This document shows positions 28,901-37,285 of a stretch of DNA of 64,000 nt, piece after piece (the first letter of the stretch is position 1; each line of letters starts with the position of its first letter). Source of the stretch: Dyadobacter sp. SG02 (GTDB lineage Bacteria; Bacteroidota; Bacteroidia; Cytophagales; Spirosomataceae); contig NZ_FNYL01000001.1 of the NCBI RefSeq assembly GCF_900109045.1, forward strand, positions 445,386 to 509,385, given 5' to 3'. Below the pieces are notes generated by a model that was not told where the DNA came from, ran no database searches, and saw only the letters and a list, made by a program, of their open reading frames with translations. The translations under genes were made by a program, and so were the position numbers.

Positions 28901-29328
28901 GCACCGGTACGGTCCGAGCTGAAAATGTCGCTTCCGGCGCCCGTGACGATCACTTCCGCAAGCTCGGTCGAACCGTCTTTCAGTTCGAAGTTGACGTTTG
29001 CAGCAGTACCGAGGTTAGCGAAAATGTTTCCTTGCGACTGCTCATTGAATCCTACGAAAGTCACTGTCACTTTGTAAGGACCACCCACGCGCACGGCGGG
29101 GATCGTGTAAAGGCCTTGCTCGTTGGTTACCGAGCCGTATTTTGTGCCGGACGGTTCGTGTATCGCTACGACCGTGGCGCCGGGTAGCACCTCGCCTTTG
29201 CCGTCCGCAACACGTCCCGTAATCGCTGATGAAGTAACCTGGGCTTGCGCCGCCGGTCCAAATAGAGAGAATAAAAATGCGGTAACCGCGAGGCACACCG
29301 CCCGGAAGAGTAAACTTTTCCCGTTCAT
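25978..29328 (-). CDS. Oar-like TonB-dependent receptor
   Basis: From the ATG at 29328 ([20 protein letters not shown]...) the product is 1116 residues with a signal peptide ending near AQA. A carboxypeptidase-regulatory-like domain (about 30-115, [19 protein letters not shown]) is followed by a plug with [26 protein letters not shown] and [29 protein letters not shown] long barrel follows, ending QIGIRYIFN. This is the Oar/OmpA-related class of TonB receptors, linked in some species to export or processing of secreted factors rather than simple uptake. The ligand is unknown. No SusD gene is nearby. Confidence 0.92.
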   Translation of the reverse strand: MNGKSLLFRAVCLAVTAFLFSLFGPAAQAQVTSSAITGRVADGKGEVLPGATVVAIHEPSGTKYGSVTNEQGLYTIPAVRVGGPYKVTVTFVGFNEQSQGNIFANLGTAANVNFELKDGSTELAEVIVTGAGSDIFSSDRTGAATTFNKGLITSLPTLGRTLNDITKYNAYSNGRSFGGQDSRYNNFTIDGSVFNNGFGLGNEAQAGGRTGSTAISLDAIEEVQINIAPYDVRQSGFAGAGINAVTRSGTNEFSGSAFHFFKNKSLAGKKIDGSDITVAEFNEKTTGFRLGGPIIKNKLFFFVNGEFVKRSSPALDFVLNRGQSGSNVSRTTLADMQDLSSFMKDKFGYDVGALDGFNNENTSKKFLGRIDYNISDKHKLTLRYSHHDSDSDVLISQSNSSNTAGFGNRTNSLSAISPQNTGYIIQDNTRSFVAELNSNFGGKFANNLIATYNKQIEDRKYKAPIFPTIEIQKDGSTYTTIGSDPFTPNNRLDYATFNITDNLTYFAGKHTFTVGAAYEHFKSNNLFFPTSNGVWVFKSIQDFKNAANAYLANKDLTTAPDTVVRFNYRYSLLPGGAAPWQTFKTQTFSLYAQDEFQATPNFKLTAGLRADLITIPNTSEQYYNADVAKIAFKDPEGGNYTVNTGNVPKSRVYLSPRIGFNWDVKGDRTLQVRGGTGLFLSRIPYVLISNQLGNNGVNSATVVQNNTTAFPFTLDPSRYNPPSTGQLKGYQVNASDENLKFPQIWKSNLGIDKQLGWGVVATVEGIFNKNYNSLRYIDVNLKAPTTKFTGPDTRDRFPASGLPSAQVNAARLVNDQVSNVYVLTNTNKGYSYSLTGKLEKAATNGFGGMVGYTYGMAKDIASVSSTVEGNVPGVNGLNYLGLAYSGNDVRHRFVGYVSYRKEYGGKFGGATMITLGGVSSSGTKISYISSTDMNGDGQNNDLIFVPNKATDITFQTLTTTVDKKTYTFSPEQQTEAFQKYIDNHPYLKERKGKYAERNGGAYPWLTRFDVTVEQDFYVKVGKKDKKNIIRLRADIFNIGNMINDKWGVANQVTASSNSTQSNPLNFASVNAQGVPTYRMGTQVVNGETVLVRDAFVKSRTINDVWQAQIGIRYIFN

Positions 29329-29392
29329 AAATTTGGTGATTTGGTTTGTAAGAATACTAGCGGATTCATTCAAGGAGGATGAATAATTGATG

Positions 29393-29424
29393 CAAAATAA
29401 TAGCTTTTTACATTTACAAACAAA
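29393..29424 (-). promoter_or_regulatory. candidate promoter of the Oar-like receptor gene
   Basis: On the minus strand TTTG (29424-29421) lies 20 bases from TTATTTTG (29400-29393), which has one mismatch to the -7 consensus. The leader to the start at 29328 would be about 60 bases. The rest of the gene-free stretch 29329-29756 is AT-rich with a purine run (about 29545-29592); I see nothing else in it. Confidence 0.4.
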
Positions 29425-29756
29425 AGACTAAATCCTACTAAAATGCAATACTAATCTTCGTAACTAGCTGATCTATTGAAATAATGCAGATTCGTACACC
29501 AATACTTCAATATTTTTCATTTTATCAAATCATTAACAAATCACGAGAAGGGCCGGAGGCTTTGGGAGGGAGGATTTGAGGGAGAAAAAAAGATTTTTTA
29601 TCTGTTTAGCCAGCAATTACTGTACCAGCACGTAACCGCTATTTAACAAATTATTAAATTTTAGAAACGCCGGATTTTTTCCTTCCCGGAATTCCTTACA
29701 ACCTTTGCGATGTTAAAGTACTGACCGCCGTCAATACATTACAATCCAAAACAAAC

Positions 29757-30533
29757 ATGCAACTCAATTTCAAACAAATAGGCGAAACAGGCAAGCCCCT
29801 GATCATCCTCCACGGTGTTTTCGGCTTCCTCGACAACTGGCTTACCATCGGGAAAACCCTGTCGGAGCAAGGTTACCGGGTATACCTGGTCGACCAGCGC
29901 AACCACGGGCGTTCTCCGCACGAGGCCCCGCTAAATTTCCCGACACTCGCCGCTGATTTGAAGGAATTTCTAGACCAGCAGAATATCGAATCCCCGATCC
30001 TGATCGGACATTCCATGGGTGGAAAAACGGTGATGGAATATGCCGTGACCTACCCGGGCACCTTCGAAGCGCTCGTGGTTGTCGACATCGGCCCCAAGGC
30101 CTACCCTATCCATCACACCAAAATCCTCAAAGGACTGAATGCGATCCCGATCGACCAGATCGAAAACCGCAACCAGGCCGACGAGACCCTGCAGGAATAC
30201 GAGCCGCTGCTCGGCGTGCGGCAATTTTTGCTGAAAAACCTTTATAGAAAAGAAGAGGGCGGGTTCGCATGGCGCTTCAACCTGCCGCTGCTCACGACCG
30301 ATATGGCCAATGTGGGCGCGCAGATCAAATCCGACGCACCGGTTGAAACCCCGACACTGTTCATGCGCGGGGCCGATTCAAATTATGTATTGGATGAAGA
30401 CCTGGAAGGCATTCTCGACCTGTTTCCGAATGCACAACTGAAAACAATCGAGGGAGCAGGGCACTGGGTGCAAGCTGAGCAACCGAAGGCATTTGTCAGC
30501 ACCCTGCTGGAATTTCTGAATACCGCTATCTGA
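29757..30533 (+). CDS. alpha/beta-fold hydrolase (YbfF-type esterase)
   Basis: A 258-residue cytoplasmic hydrolase. The catalytic serine sits in GHSMGG (about residue 84), with the oxyanion HGVFG motif at 19-23 and the histidine in GAGHWVQAEQP near the C terminus. The QRNHGRSPH block and overall length match the YbfF group of acyl-thioesterase/esterases. The substrate is not deducible. Its 3' end overlaps the convergent lipoprotein gene by 8 bases. Confidence 0.9.
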   Translation: MQLNFKQIGETGKPLIILHGVFGFLDNWLTIGKTLSEQGYRVYLVDQRNHGRSPHEAPLNFPTLAADLKEFLDQQNIESPILIGHSMGGKTVMEYAVTYPGTFEALVVVDIGPKAYPIHHTKILKGLNAIPIDQIENRNQADETLQEYEPLLGVRQFLLKNLYRKEEGGFAWRFNLPLLTTDMANVGAQIKSDAPVETPTLFMRGADSNYVLDEDLEGILDLFPNAQLKTIEGAGHWVQAEQPKAFVSTLLEFLNTAI

Positions 30534-30957
30534 CGTATTTCATTCGGGGAGCATTGCAGGTGCCGATAATCAACTGGTCGTCGCTCATCGACACTTCCCA
30601 TGTTGGGCAGGTAATGCAGTTCAACAGTTCGCATTGCGGGTTGTTGGGCAACGCGGTTTGCGGTTTTACGTCGAGCAGCGTACCGTTGATGATCATGGTT
30701 GCCGGTGCGCAGCAGCGGGGCGTGCCGTCGGCATTGAGTACCACGCCGTCGCCCCGAAAAATGAGCGTATCGGTTTTGGCAGCCGCGATGGGTTCCCAGA
30801 TACTTTTATTGTCCAGCGACGACCGCTCGACTTCAATGGAATGCCAGGGACCCGACACCGTTGTAAACATAGCGTTGGGAGACATGTCACTGATACTATC
30901 CTTTTTACAAGACAATAACCACACCAGGACCAGGGGTATGTATAATAGTCTTTTCAT
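30526..30957 (-). CDS. cysteine-rich hypothetical lipoprotein
   Basis: A 143-residue protein with a lipobox (LLSC, lipidated Cys17) after a hydrophobic signal. The mature part holds six further cysteines (82, 83, 109, 114, 117, 134), including a CxxxxCxxC group. This is unusual for a small Bacteroidota lipoprotein and could mean disulphides or metal binding. Mature sequence with TxTLIFRGDGVVLNADG resembles the small beta-barrel layout of lipocalin-like lipoproteins, but this is a guess. Function unknown. Confidence 0.8.
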   Translation of the reverse strand: MKRLLYIPLVLVWLLSCKKDSISDMSPNAMFTTVSGPWHSIEVERSSLDNKSIWEPIAAAKTDTLIFRGDGVVLNADGTPRCCAPATMIINGTLLDVKPQTALPNNPQCELLNCITCPTWEVSMSDDQLIIGTCNAPRMKYVR

Positions 30958-31037
30958 ACTTATTAAATAATTTTATTTACTCCGAAGATTCACAATCAGG
31001 CCTATTGGTTGGAAAGAAATTAAAAAATGAGACACCT

Positions 31038-31742
31038 ATGAACGATTCCGGGATTTCCCTGTACTTAATCCCTACAATATTGGCGGAAGGCACCCAAAAC
31101 GACGTCCTTTCCCCGCAGATCAGGGAGGCAGTGCAGCACCTGGATGTTTTCTTCGTGGAAAACGTCCGCACCGCCAGGCGCTTCATCAGTAGCCTGAAAC
31201 TCGGCAAGGTCATCGACGAGCTGACATTCATCGAACTGAATAAGGATACCCCCGAACCGGAAACAGTTGCATCGCTGAGAATCCTGTCAAAAAGTGCCGG
31301 CATTATATCGGAAGCCGGTTGCCCTGGCGTGGCCGACCCTGGCGCGGTGGCGGTACGCATTGCTCACGAGTTGGGCATGCGCGTGGTGCCGCTGGTAGGG
31401 CCGTCGTCCATCCTGCTGGCGCTGATGGCCTCGGGTATGAGCGGGCAGTCGTTCGCGTTCCACGGTTACCTGCCGATTGATAAGTTGCAGCGTAAAAAGG
31501 CATTGCAAAACCTCGAACGGAACGCACGGCAATTTCAGCAGACACAGATTTTCATGGAAACACCTTTCCGCAACAACCAGCTGCTCGAAGCGGTGATAGA
31601 AGCCTGCTCGCCCGACCTCGCATTATGCATTGCCGCTAACGTGACCGCGCCCGATGAGCTGATCAAAACAATGCCGGTCAGGAAATGGAAGACCCAAAGG
31701 CCGGATCTGCACAAAATCCCCACGATTTTCCTGATCGGATAG
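31038..31742 (+). CDS. RsmI-like SAM-dependent methyltransferase (tetrapyrrole methylase fold)
   Basis: A 234-residue protein from the ATG at 31038 (MNDSGISLYLIPTILAEG). An upstream TTG at 31005 in frame is less likely. The SEAGCPGVADPGAVAV block matches the RsmI signature (SDAGxPxxxDPG), and VGPSSILLALMASGMSGQSFAFHGYLP is the following family block. RsmI 2'-O-methylates C1402 of 16S rRNA. The protein lacks the C-terminal helical extension of RsmI of about 280 residues, so it may be a distinct short methyltransferase paralogue; the target is uncertain. Confidence 0.88.
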   Translation: MNDSGISLYLIPTILAEGTQNDVLSPQIREAVQHLDVFFVENVRTARRFISSLKLGKVIDELTFIELNKDTPEPETVASLRILSKSAGIISEAGCPGVADPGAVAVRIAHELGMRVVPLVGPSSILLALMASGMSGQSFAFHGYLPIDKLQRKKALQNLERNARQFQQTQIFMETPFRNNQLLEAVIEACSPDLALCIAANVTAPDELIKTMPVRKWKTQRPDLHKIPTIFLIG

Positions 31743-31831
31743 ACTTTTCACGAACGCTGCTTAATTTTACCAGTTACAACGCAGAAAGATATGGGTCGGT
31801 CTTTCGTTCTTTTTGCAAACTGCTATTCACT

Positions 31832-32518
31832 TTGAAAAAATATATTCTGATAGCCATTCTGGCCGCGACCGGGTTGTGGAGCTGTAATGAAGACAGTCTC
31901 GATGCGAGCATTACCGTAGATTCCAATTTCCAGAGCGGGAACAAAAACGGCTGGGCCGAGGGATTCGCCGGGTATGCGGCAACGGCAGATTCTACCCAGC
32001 TGGATACCGTCGCGACTACGGCACTGCTTCCGCGCGGACTTGATACCACACAATACGGCTTCCGGATACTGTCGAGGTATTCCAAAGGAAATATGTTCAG
32101 TTACCTTAAAAAGAGGGTAACGGGCTTCACGCCTAACAAGGCTTATGAAATGACACTTCAGGTCGATCTGGCGACGAAATATGTGGCAAGTACGGTGGTT
32201 GACAAGGTCGCATTTAAAGCAGGCGTGTCCACAAAAGAGCCTCTGACAACATTGGTTTCGGGGACCTACACATTCAATCTCGATAAAGGTACCGTGGCCC
32301 AGCCCGGCAAAGAAGTCCTTCTCTCGGGCAGTATTGCCAGTACCAACCAGGATACGCGCTATTATACATTATTAAGGTATTCCAATGACGGACAGCCCGT
32401 TACTGTAACCACCAACAACAATGGCGAGCTATGGTTTTATGCCGGAACCGATTCGGATTACAAGGATACGACCATATTTTACTTCGACCGCATTATCGCC
32501 CGATTCAAAGAACTGTAA
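31832..32518 (+). CDS. hypothetical lipoprotein
   Basis: I start at a TTG (31832) because the sequence from there, MKKYILIAILAATGLWSC, is a textbook lipoprotein signal with lipidated Cys18. The open frame upstream overlaps the methyltransferase gene and looks non-coding. The mature 210 residues are rich in Thr, Ser and beta-type segments (VDSNFQSGNKNGW...). They resemble carbohydrate-binding or jelly-roll-type sandwiches, without a recognisable catalytic motif. Function unknown. It lies 89 bases after the methyltransferase gene. Confidence 0.8.
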   Translation: MKKYILIAILAATGLWSCNEDSLDASITVDSNFQSGNKNGWAEGFAGYAATADSTQLDTVATTALLPRGLDTTQYGFRILSRYSKGNMFSYLKKRVTGFTPNKAYEMTLQVDLATKYVASTVVDKVAFKAGVSTKEPLTTLVSGTYTFNLDKGTVAQPGKEVLLSGSIASTNQDTRYYTLLRYSNDGQPVTVTTNNNGELWFYAGTDSDYKDTTIFYFDRIIARFKEL

Positions 32519-32568
32519 AGTGTTTTGTAAATTCGCGCCCATCCATTAACCCAGATATCCCTACCGGA

Positions 32569-33207
32569 ATGGTACAGGTCCAGACATTTGTTTTTAATCC
32601 ATTTTCCGAAAACACCTATTTGCTATACGACGAGACGGGCGAGGCGATCATCATCGATCCGGGCTGTTATGACCGCTCGGAGGTGAACGAACTGGCCGGT
32701 TTCATTGAAAAACACGGTTTGAAACCCGTACGGATCGTAAACACGCATGCCCATATCGACCATGTGCTCGGCGTGGCGGCGCTGAAAAGAAAATACGGCA
32801 TTCCGTTTGTGCTGCACAAGCTGGACGAGCCACTTTTGAAGGCCGTCAAAACCTATGCTTCCAATTACGGCTTTTCCGCATTTGAAGAACCGGAGATCGA
32901 CGGGTTTATTCAAGAAGGCGCAACGATTGAATTTGGTAATACTTCCCTGAAAATCATCTTCGTCCCCGGCCACGCGCCCGGACATGTAGCGTTTGTGAAC
33001 GATGCGGATAAATTCGTGATCGGCGGGGATGTGCTGTTCCGTATGAGCATCGGCCGCACCGACCTTCCCGGCGGCGACCATGGCACATTGCTGCGAAGCA
33101 TCCGCGAGCAAATGTTTACATTGCCCGAAGATTACACCGTTTACGCCGGCCACATGGAACCTACCACCATTGGTTTTGAGAAAAGAAACAATCCCTTCTT
33201 TAAATAG
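32569..33207 (+). CDS. MBL-fold metallo-hydrolase (glyoxalase II-like)
   Basis: A 212-residue protein from the ATG at 32569 (MVQVQTFVFNPFSENTYLL). The THAHIDH motif supplies the HxHxDH zinc ligands; the later GHAPGH, GDVLF and AGHMEPTTIGFEK motifs complete the binuclear site. The short form without the glyoxalase II C-terminal helix is typical of YcbL-like hydrolases acting on thioesters or related metabolites. Cytoplasmic. It is followed after 6 bases by pssA, probably in one transcript. Confidence 0.93.
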   Translation: MVQVQTFVFNPFSENTYLLYDETGEAIIIDPGCYDRSEVNELAGFIEKHGLKPVRIVNTHAHIDHVLGVAALKRKYGIPFVLHKLDEPLLKAVKTYASNYGFSAFEEPEIDGFIQEGATIEFGNTSLKIIFVPGHAPGHVAFVNDADKFVIGGDVLFRMSIGRTDLPGGDHGTLLRSIREQMFTLPEDYTVYAGHMEPTTIGFEKRNNPFFK

Positions 33208-33213
33208 CGCCCT

Positions 33214-33918
33214 ATGATCCGTCGCAACATTCCCAATGCGCTCACCTGCGGAAATTTGCTTTGTGGCTGCATTGGCGTGGTGGAGGCATTCCTCAATAAC
33301 CTGCTGCTCTCCTGCGTGCTCATCGGCATCGCGTTGATATTCGATTTTCTGGACGGCTTTATCGCCCGTTTGCTGAAAGTTACCTCCCCCATCGGCCGCG
33401 ACCTCGATTCCCTGGCCGACATGGTGACTTTCGGCCTATTGCCCGCCATCATCCTGTATCAATTACTGATGCAAAGCATTCCGGATTTGTTCGGTATCTG
33501 GAAGGCCTATCCCGCATTCATTGTAGCAATTTTCTCGGCGATCCGCCTGGCGAAGTTCAACAACGACCCACGGCAATCCGATTCCTTCATAGGCGTACCC
33601 ACCCCCGCGAACGCGATGCTGATCGCCTCTCTCCCATTGATCGTCCACACGGAGGGCGAGTTTTGGAAGAATATTATTATCAACACCAATAACCTGCTGA
33701 TATTAAGCGTGATCATGTCCTATGCACTGGTAATGGAACTGCCGCTGATCGCACTCAAATTCAAGAGCTTTGGTTGGAAAGGCAATGAAGCACGTTTCAT
33801 TCTGATCGGCGTGACGGTGGTGTTGCTCGCAACTTTGAAATTCCTCGCCGTCCCCGCCATACTGATCGTGTACGTCCTTCTGTCCGTGGGCGCGAACCTC
33901 ATGAAAAAGCAAGCCTGA
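33214..33918 (+). CDS. pssA: CDP-diacylglycerol-serine O-phosphatidyltransferase
   Basis: A 234-residue integral membrane enzyme with six to seven hydrophobic segments. The CDP-alcohol phosphotransferase signature is complete: DFLDGFIARLL...SPIGRDLDSLADM (about 44-70), i.e. DxxDGxxAR-G-DxxxD. The MIRRNIPNALTCGNLLCG N terminus is typical of the Gram-negative-type, membrane-bound PssA. It makes phosphatidylserine, the precursor of phosphatidylethanolamine. Confidence 0.93.
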   Translation: MIRRNIPNALTCGNLLCGCIGVVEAFLNNLLLSCVLIGIALIFDFLDGFIARLLKVTSPIGRDLDSLADMVTFGLLPAIILYQLLMQSIPDLFGIWKAYPAFIVAIFSAIRLAKFNNDPRQSDSFIGVPTPANAMLIASLPLIVHTEGEFWKNIIINTNNLLILSVIMSYALVMELPLIALKFKSFGWKGNEARFILIGVTVVLLATLKFLAVPAILIVYVLLSVGANLMKKQA

Positions 33919-34053
33919 ATTGGTACCCAAGACTTTTTTTTGCATTTTTGCAATCTTTCGGGCAAAGTATGTTGCTTATTATTATCATTTTAGCATTAAA
34001 TCCTGTTCTACTCTGCCTTTAACCCTCAGCAGCTTCGAACCGGCCCCACTAGC

Positions 34054-35055
34054 ATGGCATTCTCCCGCATTACAGGCTTAGGCTTTTACGTTCCCGACAA
34101 TATCATTACCAACAACGACCTTACCCAGTGGATGGAAACGTCCGATGAATGGATCCGCGAGCGGACCGGTATTCAGGAGCGTCGGTATTTCGAATACGGG
34201 AAAGATACCAATTACAGCATGGCCGCCGCAGCATCGCGACAGGCGCTGGAAAGGGCCGGGCTTACGCCGAACGATATCGATGTGATTGTATACGCTACCA
34301 TCACGCCCGATTATTTTTTCCCTGGCTCGGCGTTCCTGATGCAGCGTGAACTGGGAATGGACGGCAAGCCTGTGATCGATATCCGCGAACAATGCTCGGG
34401 TTTCGTGTATGCGCTCTCGATCGCCGATCAGTTCATCAAATCAGGGATGTACAAAACGGCATTGGTGGTCGGCTCGGAAATACAGTCTTCGTGGATCGAC
34501 AAAAGCACGGCGGGGCGCAATACGGCGGTGATATTCGGGGATGGGGCGGGCGCTGCGGTAGTTTCCGCAACGGACGATCCACAACATTGTATATTATCTA
34601 CACACCTCCATGCCGACGGCAGGTTTGCAGAAGAGCTTTTTGTAAAAGATCCCGGCAGCAGCCGCGAAGGACGCCCGGTGAGCCAGGAGGTAATTGACGG
34701 TGGTGGGCATAACGTGTATATGAACGGTAATGCCGTTTTCAAACACGCGATCGTGCGTTTCGGAGAGGTGATCCAGGAGGCATTGGAAGCCAACGGCTAT
34801 GCCGCCAGCGACATTGATCTGCTTGTTCCACACCAGGCGAACATCCGGATCAGCGACTACGTCCGCCAGCAGCTAGGCCTCTCTGAATCGCAGGTTATCA
34901 ACAACTTACAGCGTTTTGGAAACACAACAGCCGCTTCCATTCCGATCGCTTTGAACGAAGCTTGGGAGACGGGGAAAGTGAAAGAGGGTGACCTGGTTTG
35001 CCTTGCGGCATTCGGAAGCGGGTTTACGTGGGCGTCGGCGCTGATCAGGTGGTAA
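34054..35055 (+). CDS. fabH: 3-oxoacyl-ACP synthase III
   Basis: A 333-residue condensing enzyme of the thiolase fold. The catalytic triad is visible: Cys114 (REQCSGF), His260 (PHQANIRI) and Asn290 (RFGNTTAAS). The DEWIRERTGIQER block (31-43) is characteristic of KAS III. It starts fatty acid synthesis by joining an acyl-CoA primer to malonyl-ACP; in Bacteroidota branched primers are common. Isolated from other fab genes here. The upstream 135 bases contain T-rich runs but no clear promoter. It could be a paralogue serving a special lipid pathway. Confidence 0.93.
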   Translation: MAFSRITGLGFYVPDNIITNNDLTQWMETSDEWIRERTGIQERRYFEYGKDTNYSMAAAASRQALERAGLTPNDIDVIVYATITPDYFFPGSAFLMQRELGMDGKPVIDIREQCSGFVYALSIADQFIKSGMYKTALVVGSEIQSSWIDKSTAGRNTAVIFGDGAGAAVVSATDDPQHCILSTHLHADGRFAEELFVKDPGSSREGRPVSQEVIDGGGHNVYMNGNAVFKHAIVRFGEVIQEALEANGYAASDIDLLVPHQANIRISDYVRQQLGLSESQVINNLQRFGNTTAASIPIALNEAWETGKVKEGDLVCLAAFGSGFTWASALIRW

Positions 35056-35064
35056 GCTGCCCGG

Positions 35065-35424
35065 CTAGAATTGTCCGGTCGACAGCATCACCAAAGTACA
35101 CCCTTCTATTGGTATGATATTTTTATCGATTAAAATATCCTTAAATTCAGGATTCTCTGTACCAGGGTTAAAGATAACGCGTTTAGGATTTAGAGAAACG
35201 ATGTAATCGTAGTATTCAGGTTGGTGGCTCGGATTGATATACAAAGTGACGGTATCTACGTCTTTCCAGTCAGTTTTGTCTGTGTTGATTTCCTCTCCTA
35301 ATGCAAAACCTTTCCTGCGTCCGATGAGTAGAATGGGATGACCATAGTGCCTGAGTTTCTGTGCGGCCAGATAAGCGTATCTGGATGGATTGTGGGTCGC
35401 TCCTATGATGAGTGTACGTTTCAT
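35065..35424 (-). CDS. CoA-binding domain protein (YccU/CoA_binding_2)
   Basis: A 119-residue single Rossmann-fold domain. The start MKRTLIIGATHNPSRYAYLA gives the nucleotide-binding loop, and PKRVIFNPGTENPEF is the later conserved block of the CoA_binding_2 family. Such proteins bind CoA but have no established role. Convergent with fabH, 9 bases apart. Confidence 0.88.
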   Translation of the reverse strand: MKRTLIIGATHNPSRYAYLAAQKLRHYGHPILLIGRRKGFALGEEINTDKTDWKDVDTVTLYINPSHQPEYYDYIVSLNPKRVIFNPGTENPEFKDILIDKNIIPIEGCTLVMLSTGQF

Positions 35425-35580
35425 GCCAAATCAATTTAGTAAACAAAAAGGCCTCCGCGCGGTATTTGCTACGGTGCCTCACACACTTTTGAAACACCAA
35501 AAGATCGTTCCCGATTCCCCTGCGGGCGAGGCACGAACAACTGTACAACGTTAAGAACCTGTAATAATAGCTTTATAAAA

Positions 35581-36153
35581 ATGAATGAATCAAATGTAAG
35601 CCGGAGCTTCTGGAACGAAAAGTGGGCAAAAATTTTATTCGACGAGATCGAGAACGCTCCCCATTACGAAGTGTCCAACTATGGCAGATTGAAGAGTTTC
35701 CAGAACAACCCTAAGGAAGGCGTTGTGATCAAAGGATCTGTCATTCAAGGTTATAGATCATTGAATATTCGTGTGGCTGGTGGTAAAACCATCAACCGCT
35801 ACGTGCATAAACTGGTAGCCGAGCATTTCGCGGAAAGGCCCGACGCCGATCATAACTTTGTAATCCACCTGGATTTCGACAAACAGAACAATCATTACGA
35901 AAACCTGAAATGGGTTACAAAAGCGGAAATGATCGACCATAACCGGGAAAACCCTGCTTTCATCAACCGGGTTATTCCGCGCCGTACCAAAAATTACAAG
36001 CTGACCGAAAGCAAAGTGCGGATTATTAAGAAGCTTTTGAAAAACGATAATAACCGTTTGAAAATGATCGCGAAGCAATTCGGAATCACGCATACCCAGC
36101 TCAACCGGATCCGTTCAGGAGAGAACTGGAAGCATGTAACCGTTGAAGATTAA
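35581..36153 (+). CDS. orphan NUMOD4-HNH protein with C-terminal HTH
   Basis: A 190-residue protein. Residues about 14-45 (FDEIENAPHYEVSNYGRLKSF) are the NUMOD4 module of homing-type nucleases. Residues 74-121 follow the HNH layout: YVHKLVAEHF, then His96 in VIHLDFDKQNN, Asn108 and the final His120/Asn121. The canonical N-H-I-D-G core is changed to VIHLDFD. The C-terminal part (about 150-185) looks like a helix-turn-helix (LKMIAKQFGITHTQLNRIRSG). No intron, intein or phage gene is nearby, so it may be an independent homing gene or a domesticated regulator. Confidence 0.85.
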   Translation: MNESNVSRSFWNEKWAKILFDEIENAPHYEVSNYGRLKSFQNNPKEGVVIKGSVIQGYRSLNIRVAGGKTINRYVHKLVAEHFAERPDADHNFVIHLDFDKQNNHYENLKWVTKAEMIDHNRENPAFINRVIPRRTKNYKLTESKVRIIKKLLKNDNNRLKMIAKQFGITHTQLNRIRSGENWKHVTVED

Positions 36154-36162
36154 TCCAAATAC

Positions 36163-36462
36163 TTATTTGAGTTTTTCAGCGGCGGAAACCGTATAACCGC
36201 TGCCGTTCGCACCCTCTTCAAAGTCTACCGACACGCCGATCACGTACATGAGATGGCGCTTGTCTATCAATACCTTAATTCCTTCGATGAGGTATGTCTG
36301 GTCATGCTCTGTGGCTGTGTCGAACCCCAGCAGAAAAGATCCGCTGCACGCACCCCCTCTTAATCCTACCCGTAGTCCGTAGGTATCGGGAATTTTATTG
36401 GCTTCCAGTGTCGTCCTGATTTCCAGTCTTGCTGCTTCGGTCAATTGAATCGGGTTATCCAT
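36163..36462 (-). CDS. HesB/IscA-like protein lacking the C-terminal CxC
   Basis: A 99-residue protein from the ATG at 36462 (MDNPIQLTEAARLEI); an ATG three codons upstream is possible. The fold signature GLRVGLRGGACSGSFLLGF carries the first conserved cysteine (residue 39). In A-type Fe-S carriers a C-terminal CGCG-type motif supplies two more ligands; here that position reads GANGSGY, with no cysteine. It may therefore not bind clusters in the usual way. It is convergent with the HNH gene, 9 bases apart. Confidence 0.87.
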   Translation of the reverse strand: MDNPIQLTEAARLEIRTTLEANKIPDTYGLRVGLRGGACSGSFLLGFDTATEHDQTYLIEGIKVLIDKRHLMYVIGVSVDFEEGANGSGYTVSAAEKLK

Positions 36463-36561
36463 CCTGCTCATTATTCTTGATTGCGATAAACCAGTTAACG
36501 CAATCTGCCGTCGTTCCATTCGTGTTTTGAAATAAATATCTGCCAAATGCAGCTAATCCTT

Positions 36562-36569
36562 TAATTTTG
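36562..36569 (+). promoter_or_regulatory. candidate -7 element of the 36605 gene
   Basis: TAATTTTG matches TANNTTTG exactly and lies 35 bases before the ATG at 36605; no -33 TTTG at the proper distance is seen. Confidence 0.3.
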
Positions 36570-36604
36570 TGCCTCATTTTGGCATAAAATTACAAGTTCA
36601 CACC

Positions 36605-37123
36605 ATGGAATATATTTGGATATTGACAATTCTGATACTCGGCGTCATCGTGACATTCGGTATTTACCTCACCATTACGACCGTCGCCAACAAGATATTT
36701 GAGAAACAGCGCTGGGATATCCGCAGCAAAAACATTGAAATCACATTGCCCCTGCGCTTGCAGGCGTACGAGCGCATGTGTCTGTTTCTGGAACGTATTA
36801 CCCCTAATAACCTGTTACTTCGATTGGTACCTTCGGCTATCACATCTTTGGAACTTCAGACGATCATTCTGCACGAAATCCGGGAAGAATACAACCACAA
36901 TGTTGCGCAACAGCTCTATGTGAGTACGCACGCGTGGGAGCAAATCGTGAATGCAATGAACGAAACTGTGGCGATTGTGAACCAGGCTGCGGCAGAAGTA
37001 AGCGCCGAAGCCCCGGCAGCGGACCTGGCGAAGAAAGTTTTTTCACACGTGATCGAAAAGGAAATTCAACCGTCGACGCATGCGTTGAAAGTTTTAAAGG
37101 AGGAGATACGGAATGTTTTTTAG
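36605..37123 (+). CDS. hypothetical membrane-anchored protein
   Basis: From the ATG at 36605 (MEYIWILTILILGVIVTFGIYL) the product is 172 residues. There is one N-terminal membrane helix (about 3-25) and then a cytoplasmic, helical, charged domain with LPLRLQAYERMCLFLERI and a C-terminal coiled-coil-like part. I recognise it only as a conserved Bacteroidota type without assigned function. An in-frame GTG at 36569 would overlap the promoter and is unlikely. mutS2 follows 162 bases downstream. Confidence 0.78.
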   Translation: MEYIWILTILILGVIVTFGIYLTITTVANKIFEKQRWDIRSKNIEITLPLRLQAYERMCLFLERITPNNLLLRLVPSAITSLELQTIILHEIREEYNHNVAQQLYVSTHAWEQIVNAMNETVAIVNQAAAEVSAEAPAADLAKKVFSHVIEKEIQPSTHALKVLKEEIRNVF

Positions 37124-37131
37124 GCCTGCGG

Positions 37132-37220
37132 GTTGACGATAGGCCATGGACCAATACACCATTTTGATCGGTGGTGCTGGCCGGATACAAACGATGGTCG
37201 ATGGTCCATCGTCCACGACC
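37132..37220. repeat. imperfect inverted repeat upstream of mutS2
   Basis: A left arm at about 37132-37153 (GTTGACGATAGGCCATGGACCA) partly matches, in reverse complement, the right arm at about 37191-37220 (GATGGTCGATGGTCCATCGTC). The right arm also contains direct GATGGTC repeats. A decayed dispersed repeat is the simplest reading. Confidence 0.35.
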
Positions 37221-37285
37221 AAAAACTAACATCAACAATATTCAAGCCCGGCAACCAACCATTTGACGGCAACTAACATAACAAA

